Assembly (NCBI RefSeq): GCF_002127265.1
Contig: NZ_NFUU01000001.1
Span: 1,930,040-1,994,039 of the forward strand
Reading direction: 5' to 3'
DNA: 64,000 nt
Source: Hydrogenophaga sp. IBVHS1
GTDB taxonomy: Bacteria; Pseudomonadota; Gammaproteobacteria; Burkholderiales; Burkholderiaceae_C
In this document: piece by piece, positions 18,279-25,917 of the stretch
Numbering within the stretch: position 1 is the first letter of the stretch
How the letters are laid out: each line of letters begins with the position of its first letter
Program-made: the position numbers and the translations under genes
The notes under the pieces: model-generated
Databases searched by the model: none
Told to the model about the DNA's origin: nothing
What the model saw: only the letters and a program-made list of their open reading frames with translations

Positions 18279-19354
18279 ATATGACGATTATTGAACGATC
18301 CCATGACATTTGCATGACAAGCGGGTCGGGCGCTCTTCGGCCTGGGCAGCACACTGAGATGGGCCACGAACAACTCGGCGGCCCTGCCCCAGCCAAACTG
18401 CAGCGCACGTTCCCGGGCTTCGAAGCGTTTGACCTTGAGCGCTGAACGCCAGGCCTCGCGCAGGTCCTCGTGCATCGCGCCTGCGCTGCTGTCACCCAGA
18501 ACCTGCAACGGCCCGTCCACCGGGTAGGCGGCCACCGGCACGCCGCAGGCCATGGCTTCGAGCATGACGAGGCCAAAGGTTTCGTTGCGGCTGGGGAAAA
18601 CGAAAACGTCCGCCGCTGCGTACACCTGCGCCAATTCGTGGCGCGGCAGCACACCCAGCCAGTGCACGTTGGGATACCGATGGCGCAATGCCGATTCGAG
18701 CGGGCCGACACCGCAAACCACTTTGCTGCCCGGCACGTCGAGCTGCAGAAATGCCTCGATGTTCTTCTCAAAGGAAATTCGACCCACGAAGAGACTCACG
18801 GGATGGGCGAGCGGCCCCAGCGCATGACAGGCGATCGCCGGGTCAGCCACGGCGAACAGCCTCGTGTCCACGCCATGGGTCCAGGCTTTCAGGCGCTGGA
18901 AGCCCCTGGCCTGCAGCATTTCAAGCACGCCCTGCGTGGGCACCATCACGCCCCTGCTGGGCCGGTGAAAGCGGCGGAACAGCGCGTACCCCCACGACAG
19001 CGGAATGCCCAGCGCGGCATGCAGGATTTCTGGAAACTTGGTGTGAAAGGCGGTAGTGAAAGGGAGTTGGCGGCGCATACAGTGGCGCCGCGCCGCCCAG
19101 CCCAGCGGGCCTTCCGTGGCAATGTGAATGGCATCTGGCGCGGCCGCATCAATAAGCGTGCGCAGGCGACGACCCGGAAACACGGCGATGTCGATGCCCG
19201 CATAGCCCGGGCAAGGGCGGGTGCGGAACTGCCCCGGTTGAATCACCACCACCTCGTGGCCCATCGCCTGCAACTGCCGCGCCAGCTCGACCAGCGTGGT
19301 CACCACCCCATTGACCTGTGGCTGCCAGGCATCGGTCACGATCAGTATCTTCAT
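18275..19354 (-). CDS. GT4 glycosyltransferase, Agt-like (candidate glycolipid synthase)
   Basis: 359 aa GT-B fold. The N-terminal glycine loop is in MKILIVTDAWQPQVNGVV with the usual TAFHTKFPE segment. The C-terminal nucleotide-sugar domain has FVGRISFEKN and the EX7E motif in NETFGLVMLEAMACG. Start ATG 19354 has AGGAG upstream; an in-frame ATG at 19369 is less well placed. Its position next to a PlcP-like phosphoesterase matches alpha-proteobacterial and marine plcP-agt pairs, where Agt glycosylates diacylglycerol under phosphate starvation. Mannosyltransferases of the same family are an alternative. Confidence 0.65.
   Translation of the reverse strand: MKILIVTDAWQPQVNGVVTTLVELARQLQAMGHEVVVIQPGQFRTRPCPGYAGIDIAVFPGRRLRTLIDAAAPDAIHIATEGPLGWAARRHCMRRQLPFTTAFHTKFPEILHAALGIPLSWGYALFRRFHRPSRGVMVPTQGVLEMLQARGFQRLKAWTHGVDTRLFAVADPAIACHALGPLAHPVSLFVGRISFEKNIEAFLQLDVPGSKVVCGVGPLESALRHRYPNVHWLGVLPRHELAQVYAAADVFVFPSRNETFGLVMLEAMACGVPVAAYPVDGPLQVLGDSSAGAMHEDLREAWRSALKVKRFEARERALQFGWGRAAELFVAHLSVLPRPKSARPACHANVMGSFNNRHI
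18287..18320 (-). promoter_or_regulatory. PHO box and -10 of ppk, inside the upstream gene
   Basis: On the minus strand TTGTCAT (18320-18314), four bases, ATGTCAT (18309-18303) form a PHO box of correct 11-bp period. Exactly ten bases later AATAAT (18292-18287) matches five of six -10 positions. The box lies within the last codons of the glycosyltransferase gene. Transcription would begin about 18280-18278, at the ppk ATG (18278). Confidence 0.8.
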
Positions 19355-19378
19355 GCGCGTCTCCTGCAAGGTGCCAGT

Positions 19379-20296
19379 TCAGGAACTTTGACTTTCCTGC
19401 TCTGCCGCCAGCGACGCGGGCTCGGTCGAGGGACGCCAGTGAACGAGCTCGAGCCGTCCATCGAAATGCTCGACCAGGGCGGAAAGGCTCTCCACCCAGT
19501 CGCCATCGTTGCAGTACAGCGTGCCATCGATGACGCGCATCTCGGGCCGGTGAATGTGCCCGCAGACCACACCCTGGTAGCCGCGTTGCCGCGCTTCTGC
19601 CGCCACGGCGCGTTCAAAATCGGTCACGTAATTCAACGCGCTCTTGACCTTGTGCTTGAGGTATTGCGACAGGGACCAATAGGGCAGCCCCATGCGGGCG
19701 CGCAGTGAATTGAGATGGCGGTTGAGCCGCAGAGTGAATTCATAGGCGTTGTCGCCCAGATAGGCCAGCCACTTGGCGCACTGGATCACGCCATCGAAAT
19801 GATCGCCGTGAACCACCCAGAGCCGGCGACCGTCTGCCGTGGTGTGCACCGCTTCCTCGGCCACCTCGATGCCGCCGAACCGGTGACCACAGAACTGGCG
19901 CGCGAACTCATCGTGGTTGCCGGGCACGAACACCACCCGGCACCCCTTCCGGGAGCGGCGCAACAGCTTCTGCACCACGTCGTTGTGCGCCTGCGGCCAG
20001 AACCAGCGCCGGCGCAGTTGCCAGCCGTCGATGATGTCCCCCACCAGGTACAGCGTCTGGCTCGGGTGGTGCTTGAGGAAGTCCAGCAGCGGCCTGGCCT
20101 GGCAGCCGGCGGTGCCCAGATGCAGGTCGGAGATGAAGACCGCACGGTAGCGGGCTCGTTCGCCGCCATCGCCGTGGGGCTCGTCATCGCGCAGCGGGGC
20201 GGCGCCCACATCTGCGAGGGCACCGCGGAACTGGCTTTGCCAGGCCGCCAGTGCCGCCCCCTGGGGGGTCGTGCGAAGCGCGGCGGGTGGTGCCAT
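19379..20296 (-). CDS. calcineurin-like phosphoesterase, PlcP-like (COG2908)
   Basis: 305 aa metallophosphoesterase with all metal motifs: SDLHLG (D57, H59), GDIIDGW (D87), PGNHDE (N127, H128), HGDHFD (H163) and GHIHRPE (H247, H249). The segments GTAGCQA, RRWFWPQAHNDVVQKLLR and GLPYWSLSQYLK resemble PlcP, the phospholipase C of Sinorhizobium lipid remodelling, more than LpxH, although annotation pipelines often call it UDP-2,3-diacylglucosamine hydrolase. ATG 20296 follows the previous stop by one base with GGGAG upstream. Residues 2 to about 23 are encoded by a dispersed repeat, so the N-terminus is probably dispensable. Confidence 0.7.
   Translation of the reverse strand: MAPPAALRTTPQGAALAAWQSQFRGALADVGAAPLRDDEPHGDGGERARYRAVFISDLHLGTAGCQARPLLDFLKHHPSQTLYLVGDIIDGWQLRRRWFWPQAHNDVVQKLLRRSRKGCRVVFVPGNHDEFARQFCGHRFGGIEVAEEAVHTTADGRRLWVVHGDHFDGVIQCAKWLAYLGDNAYEFTLRLNRHLNSLRARMGLPYWSLSQYLKHKVKSALNYVTDFERAVAAEARQRGYQGVVCGHIHRPEMRVIDGTLYCNDGDWVESLSALVEHFDGRLELVHWRPSTEPASLAAEQESQSS
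20231..20293 (+). repeat. dispersed GC-rich repeat, copy B (inside plcP-like CDS)
   Basis: CTGGCTTTGCCAGGCCGCC start, central CCCCCTGGGGGG and a GCGCGGCGGG end align with copies at 8839 and 57980. On the minus strand it is read as codons 2 to about 23 of the PlcP-like protein. In the other two places the element is non-coding. Confidence 0.65.
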
Positions 20297-20297
20297 G

Positions 20298-21158
20298 TCA
20301 GGCTCCCAGAAAGTGCTTGCGGTAACGGGCTGGCAAATCAGAAATCCGCATGAGCATGGGCAGGTCAGCGGCGTTGAAATCCGGGTCCCAGGCCGGTGGG
20401 CCCAACACCTTGGCGCCGAGCCTCAGGTAGCCCTTGATCAGTGCGGGCGGCTCGACGTCGAGCGTGTCGTCGAGCTGTTCGATCGGGAGCGGCAGGCGTG
20501 GCCGCACGTGGAAGTCGATCGGTGCCAGATGAGTCTGCTTGACCTGGCGCCAGATGCTGGCTGCAGCATGACCCCCACCCACCACACCGTGCGGGCCTTC
20601 GTGCTGCATGGGAATGCTGGCGCAGCCGATCATGGTGTCGAGCTGGTTGCGCACCATGAACTCGGCCAGAGCCCCCCACAGCGCCATGATGACGCCGCCG
20701 TGACGATGCTCACGGTGGACACAGCTGCGCCCCAGCTCCACCATGCGCTCGCGAACCGCACGCAGGCGGGTGAGATCGAACTCGGTATCGCTGTAGGTAC
20801 TGCCCACGCGGCGAGCCTGGGCGGGGGTGAGCACGCGGTAGGTGCCTATCACTTCCCGGCTGGTGGCATCGCGCACCAGCAGGTGTTCACAGAAGTCGTC
20901 GAACAGGTCCACATCGTGACCCGGCACTGCCTCGGAGAGAATGGCGCCCATCTCGCCAGCGAACACCGAGTGCCTCAAGCGCTGCGCTTCACGAACCTCG
21001 TCAAGATGCCGCGCCCAGGAAACCTCAATGCCGCCCGTGGCCGGCTGAGGGATGGGCGCCACCAGGGGTGAACCCGGGATGACAACGCGTGGATGAAGTG
21101 ACCCCCGTGGCAAGGAAACCAGGGAGAGATTCAGGGTCGGGATGGGAAGCTCTTTCAT
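20298..21158 (-). CDS. GNAT N-acyltransferase, OlsB-like
   Basis: 286 aa of the COG3176 putative-hemolysin/OlsB family. The acceptor-site core is EAQRLRHSVFAGEMG, followed by FCEHLLVRD, VIGTYRVL and the CoA-loop region ELGRSCVHREHRHGGVIM then TMIGCASIPMQ. OlsB N-acylates ornithine with a 3-hydroxyacyl-ACP as the first step of phosphorus-free ornithine lipids; the OlsA partner is not in this window. ATG 21158 has AGGAG six bases upstream; longer in-frame starts exist at 21218 and 21260. It is first gene of the five-gene operon. Confidence 0.65.
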   Translation of the reverse strand: MKELPIPTLNLSLVSLPRGSLHPRVVIPGSPLVAPIPQPATGGIEVSWARHLDEVREAQRLRHSVFAGEMGAILSEAVPGHDVDLFDDFCEHLLVRDATSREVIGTYRVLTPAQARRVGSTYSDTEFDLTRLRAVRERMVELGRSCVHREHRHGGVIMALWGALAEFMVRNQLDTMIGCASIPMQHEGPHGVVGGGHAAASIWRQVKQTHLAPIDFHVRPRLPLPIEQLDDTLDVEPPALIKGYLRLGAKVLGPPAWDPDFNAADLPMLMRISDLPARYRKHFLGA

Positions 21159-21264
21159 GCTGGGCTCCTGTTGCAGAACGCCCGTCTGAGGCGTGGAGTT
21201 GATTGAAGCTTTGGTCATGAAAAGGCAGTGTGCGAACCGCAGATGTCGAGCCGGTGGCAATCAC

Positions 21265-21282
21265 ATGAAGTTTTGATGACTT
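21265..21282 (-). promoter_or_regulatory. weak PHO-box-like site upstream of the olsB-like gene
   Basis: Reading the minus strand, AAGTCAT-CAAA-ACTTCAT matches 12 of 18 positions of the PHO consensus with correct period. No -10 lies ten bases downstream, and the segment is also an inverted repeat (GAAGT...ACTTC), so it could be a different operator. Confidence 0.25.
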
Positions 21283-21319
21283 CGGAACACCCTCGAGGTG
21301 CCTGCCAGAATACGCAGCT

Positions 21320-21892
21320 GTGACGCCCAGCCCCACCCTCCTTCGCGCCCAACTGCGCTGCCACCCCGCCATGCCGGCGAGCCTGCCCCTTTCACTTTCT
21401 GTGGAGGTGCGGACCCAATCCGACGGATTGCGGTTGCACTACAGCCTGGTGGGCGATATCGACTCCCTGCGTCTGCCGGCACCCGCCGCACCCGTGCCCA
21501 CCGATGGCCTGTGGCAACACACCTGTTTTGAAGCTTTCGTGGCCGCCGACGGTGCGGCCGCTTATCAGGAATTCAACTTCTCCCCGTCCACCGCCTGGGC
21601 GGCCTACCGCTTCAGCGGCGAGCGCGAGCGCGATACGACCGCCGAGGCGCTGCGTCGCGTGCTGCTGGTGCCACCACAGGTGCAAAATGCGCCCCGCCTG
21701 CTCACGCTCACCGCCCGCGTGCCGCTTGATGCCCTGCCCCGCAGCCCCGCGGTGCTCAGTCTGGGCCTTTCGGCGGTGATCGAAGAACGCAGTGGCCACC
21801 GGAGTTACTGGGCATTGCACCATCCCCTTCCGCAGCCCGATTTCCATCACCGCGACGGCCACACACTGCGCCTGGCCGCGCCTCTGCATTGA
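21320..21892 (+). CDS. DOMON-like domain protein
   Basis: 190 aa, beta-rich, starting at GTG with no signal peptide. The conserved blocks GLWQHTCFEAFV, YQEFNFSPSTAWAAYRF and SLGLSAVIEE are those of a short uncharacterised DOMON-like family common in Burkholderiales. DOMON folds bind haem or sugars, but no ligand residue can be assigned here. It is divergent from the olsB-like operon and 11 bp upstream of the NamZ-like gene, probably co-transcribed with it. Confidence 0.6.
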   Translation: MTPSPTLLRAQLRCHPAMPASLPLSLSVEVRTQSDGLRLHYSLVGDIDSLRLPAPAAPVPTDGLWQHTCFEAFVAADGAAAYQEFNFSPSTAWAAYRFSGERERDTTAEALRRVLLVPPQVQNAPRLLTLTARVPLDALPRSPAVLSLGLSAVIEERSGHRSYWALHHPLPQPDFHHRDGHTLRLAAPLH

Positions 21893-21903
21893 ATTGAAAC
21901 CTC

Positions 21904-23106
21904 ATGAAAATCGGCATCGAACGTTTTCTGGCAGACCCTGCCCTGCGCGCACCGCTTGCGGGGCGGCGCGTAGCCCTGCTGGCACACCCCGCCTCCGTCA
22001 CGCGCAACCTCACGCACACGCTTGACGCTCTTGCCGGATTGCCGGACGTGAGGCTCAGCGCCGCCTTCGGCCCGCAACACGGGCTGCGGGGTGACAAACA
22101 GGACAACATGGTCGAATCGCCCGATTTCAGCGACCCACGCCTCGGCATTCCGGTGTTCAGCCTCTACGGGCAAGTGCGCCGGCCCACCGAGTCGATGATG
22201 GACAGCTTCGACGTGTTGCTGGTCGACCTTCAGGATCTGGGTTGCCGCATTTACACCTTCATCACCACACTGCGCTACGTGCTGGAAGCCGCAGCAAAAC
22301 ACGGCAAAGCGGTGTGGGTGCTGGACCGCCCCAACCCGGCAGGTCGCCCGATCGAAGGGCTGAGCTTGCGCGAAGGCTGGGAAAGCTTTGTTGGCGCCGG
22401 TCCCATGCCCATGCGCCACGGCATGACCATGGGCGAATTGGGCCACTGGTTTGTCGACACGCTGGGCCTCACGCTGGAATACCGCGTCGTCGCCATGGAA
22501 GGCTGGCAGCCCGCGAAAGCACCGGGATACGGCTGGCCGACCGAGCGCACCTGGATCAACCCCAGCCCGAACGCAGCCAACCTGAGCATGGCGCGCGCAT
22601 ATGCCGGCACGGTGATGCTCGAAGGCACAACCCTCAGCGAAGGACGTGGCACCACGCGACCGCTGGAGCTGTTCGGCGCGCCCGACATCGACGCGCGCCA
22701 GCTCGTCTCGGACATGCGCCGGCTGGCCCCTGATTGGTTGCAAGGCTGCGTGTTGCGCGAATGTTTCTTCGAGCCCACCTTTCACAAGCACGTGGGCAAG
22801 CTGTGTCAAGGGGTGCAGATCCACGTGGAAGACCCGACGCACTACGACCACTCAGCGTTCCAACCCTGGCGGCTCCAGGCGCTGGCGTTTCGCGCACTGC
22901 GGCTGCAATCGCCAGACTACCCGCTGTGGCGCGATTTCCCCTATGAGTACGAACATGACCGACTGGCGATCGACCTCATCAACGGCGGGCCGCTGTTGCG
23001 GGAGTGGGTGGACGATGTGACGGCCGCGCCTGCGGTGCTGAACGAAGCCGCAGCGGCCGACGAAGCCGCCTGGGCCATCACCCGACAGCCCCATCTGCTT
23101 TACTGA
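21904..23106 (+). CDS. DUF1343 protein, NamZ-like exo-N-acetylmuramidase
   Basis: 400 aa with the DUF1343 blocks VALLAHPASV, AAFGPQHGLRG, VFSLYG, LLVDLQDLGCRIYTFITT and VLDRPNPAGR, and the C-terminal PYEYEHDRLAIDLI. Bacillus NamZ of this family releases terminal MurNAc from peptidoglycan fragments. The absence of a signal peptide suggests cytoplasmic muropeptide recycling here. A good ATG follows AAACCTC; the gene pairs with the DOMON-like gene upstream and converges on a GNAT gene. Confidence 0.75.
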   Translation: MKIGIERFLADPALRAPLAGRRVALLAHPASVTRNLTHTLDALAGLPDVRLSAAFGPQHGLRGDKQDNMVESPDFSDPRLGIPVFSLYGQVRRPTESMMDSFDVLLVDLQDLGCRIYTFITTLRYVLEAAAKHGKAVWVLDRPNPAGRPIEGLSLREGWESFVGAGPMPMRHGMTMGELGHWFVDTLGLTLEYRVVAMEGWQPAKAPGYGWPTERTWINPSPNAANLSMARAYAGTVMLEGTTLSEGRGTTRPLELFGAPDIDARQLVSDMRRLAPDWLQGCVLRECFFEPTFHKHVGKLCQGVQIHVEDPTHYDHSAFQPWRLQALAFRALRLQSPDYPLWRDFPYEYEHDRLAIDLINGGPLLREWVDDVTAAPAVLNEAAAADEAAWAITRQPHLLY

Positions 23107-23113
23107 CGAATCG

Positions 23114-23608
23114 TCAGGACAGCCACTTCTGCAGGAACATCGCCTTGCCCATGGTGGGATCCAGCTGGTAGCCGGCAAAGCCGATGCGCTCATACAGACG
23201 AACCGCGCCGTGGTTGCCCGAGAGCACTTCCAGTGTCAATTTCACCGCGCCCCGTTCGCGGGCTATGGCCTCGGCCTCCGCCAGCATGCGCTCGGCGATT
23301 CCGCGTCCGCGGTGGCTGGCCAGCACAGTCACATCGTGCACATTCACCAACGGCCTGCAGGCGAAGGTGGAGAAGCCTTCAATGCAGTTGACCAGCCCAA
23401 CCGGCTGCTCTCCGTCGAAAGCAAGAATGCTGTACATCTGGGGCCTGGCAGCCATCGCGGCAACGAGGTGGGCTTTGGCAAAATCCGACAGGCCCTCTCC
23501 GCCACCAGCGGGATCACGGGCGTAGGCGTCCAGCAACATCACCAATGCGGCCGCGTGCACCGGGTTGGCGCAGTCGACGCGAACGGTGTTGACGGTGTCG
23601 ATCGTCAC
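23114..23608 (-). CDS. GNAT family N-acetyltransferase
   Basis: 164 aa single-domain GNAT. The CoA-binding loop is in [15 protein letters not shown] (Q/RxxGxG/A), followed by [21 protein letters not shown], the typical beta6-alpha4 end. The substrate is unknown. GTG 23608 overlaps the glmM stop by four bases (GTGA), so it is translationally coupled to glmM; an in-frame start 15 codons earlier would lie inside glmM and adds no family sequence. Confidence 0.8.
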   Translation of the reverse strand: MTIDTVNTVRVDCANPVHAAALVMLLDAYARDPAGGGEGLSDFAKAHLVAAMAARPQMYSILAFDGEQPVGLVNCIEGFSTFACRPLVNVHDVTVLASHRGRGIAERMLAEAEAIARERGAVKLTLEVLSGNHGAVRLYERIGFAGYQLDPTMGKAMFLQKWLS

Positions 23609-24948
23609 GCCGGTACCTGAGAGCGCACCGCAGCGACGAGCCGGTCGGCGCAAGCCTGGGCCTGCTTCGCATCACGCGCTTCCACCATCACCCGCAGGAG
23701 GGGTTCGGTGCCACTGGGCCGGATCAATACCCGCCCGGTGTCGCCCAGCTCCGCTTGCACCGCACGGGTTTCATCGCTCAGGAAGGTGTTGGATTTCCAG
23801 TCCTGTCCGGGCTGCAGGCGCACGTTGATCAGCGTCTGCGGGAACAGCGTGACGTCGGCAAGCAATTGCGACATGGTCTTGCCGCTGTCGACGCAGGCGC
23901 TCAGCACTTGCAGTGCCGAGACAAGGCCATCGCCCGTGGTGTGACGGTCGAGCACCAGCAGGTGCCCGGAGCCCTCGCCCCCCAGAATCCATCCGTGTTT
24001 TTCCAGCTCTTCAAGCACGTACCGATCACCCACCCTGGCACGCACGAACTTCACGCCACGCGACTTGAACGCCAACTCGACCGCCATGTTGGTCATGAGC
24101 GTGCCCACCACACCGGGCACGTCCTCGTCGCGGGCCATGCGGTCGGCTGCAATGAGGTAGAGCAATTCGTCGCCATTGAAGAGCCGGCCGTGTGCGTCCA
24201 CCATCTGGAGGCGATCGGCATCTCCGTCGAGGGCCACACCGTAGTCCGCGCCATGCGCTTTCACAGCAGCCAGCAAGGCCTGCGGGTGCGTGGCGCCCAC
24301 ATCCAGGTTGATGTTCAAACCATCGGGCGCGCAGCCAATGCGCACCACCTCTGCGCCGAGTTCGTGGAAGACCGCAGGCGCGATCTGGTAAGCCGCACCA
24401 TGCGCGCCATCCACCACGATCTTCATGCCCTTGAGGGTGAAGTTGTGCGCGCAGGTGCTCTTGCAGAATTCGATATAGCGCCCGGCGGCGTCGTCGAGCC
24501 GACGCGACTTGCCCAACTGGGCCGACTCCACCCACACCGGGGCTTCGTCCAGCGCTGCTTCCACCGCGTGTTCCCAGTCATCGGGCAGCTTGGCCCCTTG
24601 AGCGCTGAAGAATTTGATGCCGTTGTCGGCAAACGCGTTGTGGCTGGCCGAAATGACCACGCCCAGGCTGGCTCGCTGGGCTCGCGTGAGGTAGGCCACG
24701 GCGGGCGTGGGCACCGGCCCCAGCAGGACCACATCCACGCCAGCGGAGTTAAAGCCGGACTCAAGCGCGGACTCGAGCATGTAACCGGAAATGCGGGTGT
24801 CCTTGCCGATCAAAACCTTGGGATGCGCCTCGGTTCGGCGCAGCACGCGACCCACTGCATGCGCCAGTCGCAGCACGAAGTCGGGTGTGATGGGAGGTTG
24901 ACCCACGGTGCCTCGAATGCCATCGGTGCCAAAGTACTTGCGGGGCAT
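23605..24948 (-). CDS. glmM: phosphoglucosamine mutase
   Basis: 447 aa, typical. It has the N-terminal [11 protein letters not shown], the catalytic phosphoserine loop VISASHN, the metal loop DGDADR and the C-terminal phosphate-binding loop [14 protein letters not shown]. It interconverts GlcN-6-P and GlcN-1-P for UDP-GlcNAc, hence peptidoglycan and LPS. It follows folP with about 65 bp between; the order ftsH-folP-glmM is widely conserved in proteobacteria. Confidence 0.97.
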   Translation of the reverse strand: MPRKYFGTDGIRGTVGQPPITPDFVLRLAHAVGRVLRRTEAHPKVLIGKDTRISGYMLESALESGFNSAGVDVVLLGPVPTPAVAYLTRAQRASLGVVISASHNAFADNGIKFFSAQGAKLPDDWEHAVEAALDEAPVWVESAQLGKSRRLDDAAGRYIEFCKSTCAHNFTLKGMKIVVDGAHGAAYQIAPAVFHELGAEVVRIGCAPDGLNINLDVGATHPQALLAAVKAHGADYGVALDGDADRLQMVDAHGRLFNGDELLYLIAADRMARDEDVPGVVGTLMTNMAVELAFKSRGVKFVRARVGDRYVLEELEKHGWILGGEGSGHLLVLDRHTTGDGLVSALQVLSACVDSGKTMSQLLADVTLFPQTLINVRLQPGQDWKSNTFLSDETRAVQAELGDTGRVLIRPSGTEPLLRVMVEARDAKQAQACADRLVAAVRSQVPA

Positions 24949-25014
24949 GTTGTCTCCTCTCTTGCTTGTTGTGGGGGTAGCCAGACGCGCATTATCGCGG
25001 GCCAGACCTTTGGC

Positions 25015-25845
25015 TCAGGCAGCGCGCATCGCCTGCCAGACGCGAAGGGCGTCCACCGTCTCACGCACGTCGTGCACCCGCACCACGCGCGCGCCCCTAT
25101 CCACCGCCAGCACGGCGGCTGCCACGCTGGCTGCGACCCGCTCGGCAGGCTTCTCGCGGCCGGTCACGTGTCCGAGGGAAGACTTTCGCGACCAGCCTGC
25201 AAGCCAGGCGAAGTCGTCCAGCACCAATTCATCTTGCCGCGCCAGCAAGCTGAAGTTCTGTGACACGGTCTTGCCAAAGCCAATGCCCGCATCGAGCACG
25301 ATGCGTTCACGGGCGACACCTTGCGCGAGCAGCGAATCTGCGCGCTCGCGAAGAAATGCGATGACCTGGGGCAGCACGTCGCCCTCCATGGGTGCCACTT
25401 GCATCGTCTGAGGGTCGCGGTGCATGTGCATCAGGCACACGCCGCAACGTGGATGCGTTGCCACCACCGCTTGCGCACCTTCGCGGCGCAGCGCCCAGAT
25501 GTCGTTGACGATGTCGGCTCCAGCGTCGAGCACAGCGCGCATCACCTCGGGCTTGTAGGTGTCCACGGACAAGGGAACCCCCAACCGTGCGGCCTCTCGA
25601 ACCACGGGCAGCACCCGTGCAAGCTCTTCTGCCAGCGGCACTGCCGGGCTGCCCGGACGGGTTGATTCACCGCCGATGTCCAGGATGTGTGCGCCCTCGC
25701 TCAGCATCCGCTCGCAATGGCGCAACGCGGCGGACGTGCTGGCGTGCTCCCCGCCGTCTGAAAACGAGTCCGGGGTCACGTTGACGATCCCCATGACCTG
25801 CGGAACAGAAAGGTCGATGTCGAAACGGGTGGTCTGCCAGTGCAT
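25015..25845 (-). CDS. folP: dihydropteroate synthase
   Basis: 276 aa TIM barrel. It has the pterin loop MGIVNVTPDSFSDGG, the second loop DIGGESTRPGS, a DAGIGFGKT motif and the C-terminal RVHDVRETVDALRV. It condenses 4-aminobenzoate with the pterin pyrophosphate in folate synthesis and is the sulfonamide target. ATG 25845 is used; an upstream in-frame TTG (25887) would begin inside a hairpin. The ribosome-binding site is weak. It sits between ftsH and glmM. Confidence 0.95.
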   Translation of the reverse strand: MHWQTTRFDIDLSVPQVMGIVNVTPDSFSDGGEHASTSAALRHCERMLSEGAHILDIGGESTRPGSPAVPLAEELARVLPVVREAARLGVPLSVDTYKPEVMRAVLDAGADIVNDIWALRREGAQAVVATHPRCGVCLMHMHRDPQTMQVAPMEGDVLPQVIAFLRERADSLLAQGVARERIVLDAGIGFGKTVSQNFSLLARQDELVLDDFAWLAGWSRKSSLGHVTGREKPAERVAASVAAAVLAVDRGARVVRVHDVRETVDALRVWQAMRAA

Positions 25846-25865
25846 GAGACTTGAAAAGGGTGACT

Positions 25866-25895
25866 TGAAAACAGGAACGGGGCCCAAGGCCCCGT
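25866..25895 (-). terminator. hairpin between ftsH and folP
   Basis: Minus-strand stem ACGGGGCC (25895-25888) / GGCCCCGT (25884-25877), 3-nt loop, is followed by TCCTGTTTTC. It is a moderate terminator that would reduce ftsH read-through into folP-glmM. Confidence 0.55.
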
Positions 25896-25917
25896 GTGTG
25901 TGTCTGCCCAGGCCCGA

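Noticed and set aside
16185-18284. A 699-codon open frame on the plus strand opposite ppk; similar long antisense frames at 73-1743, 5491-7743, 25894-27882, 37687-39642, 54983-57361 and 58115-60064
   Set aside because: These are mirror frames of high-GC genes: the sequences are His/Arg/Gly-rich without motifs, while the opposite strand encodes complete, recognisable proteins.
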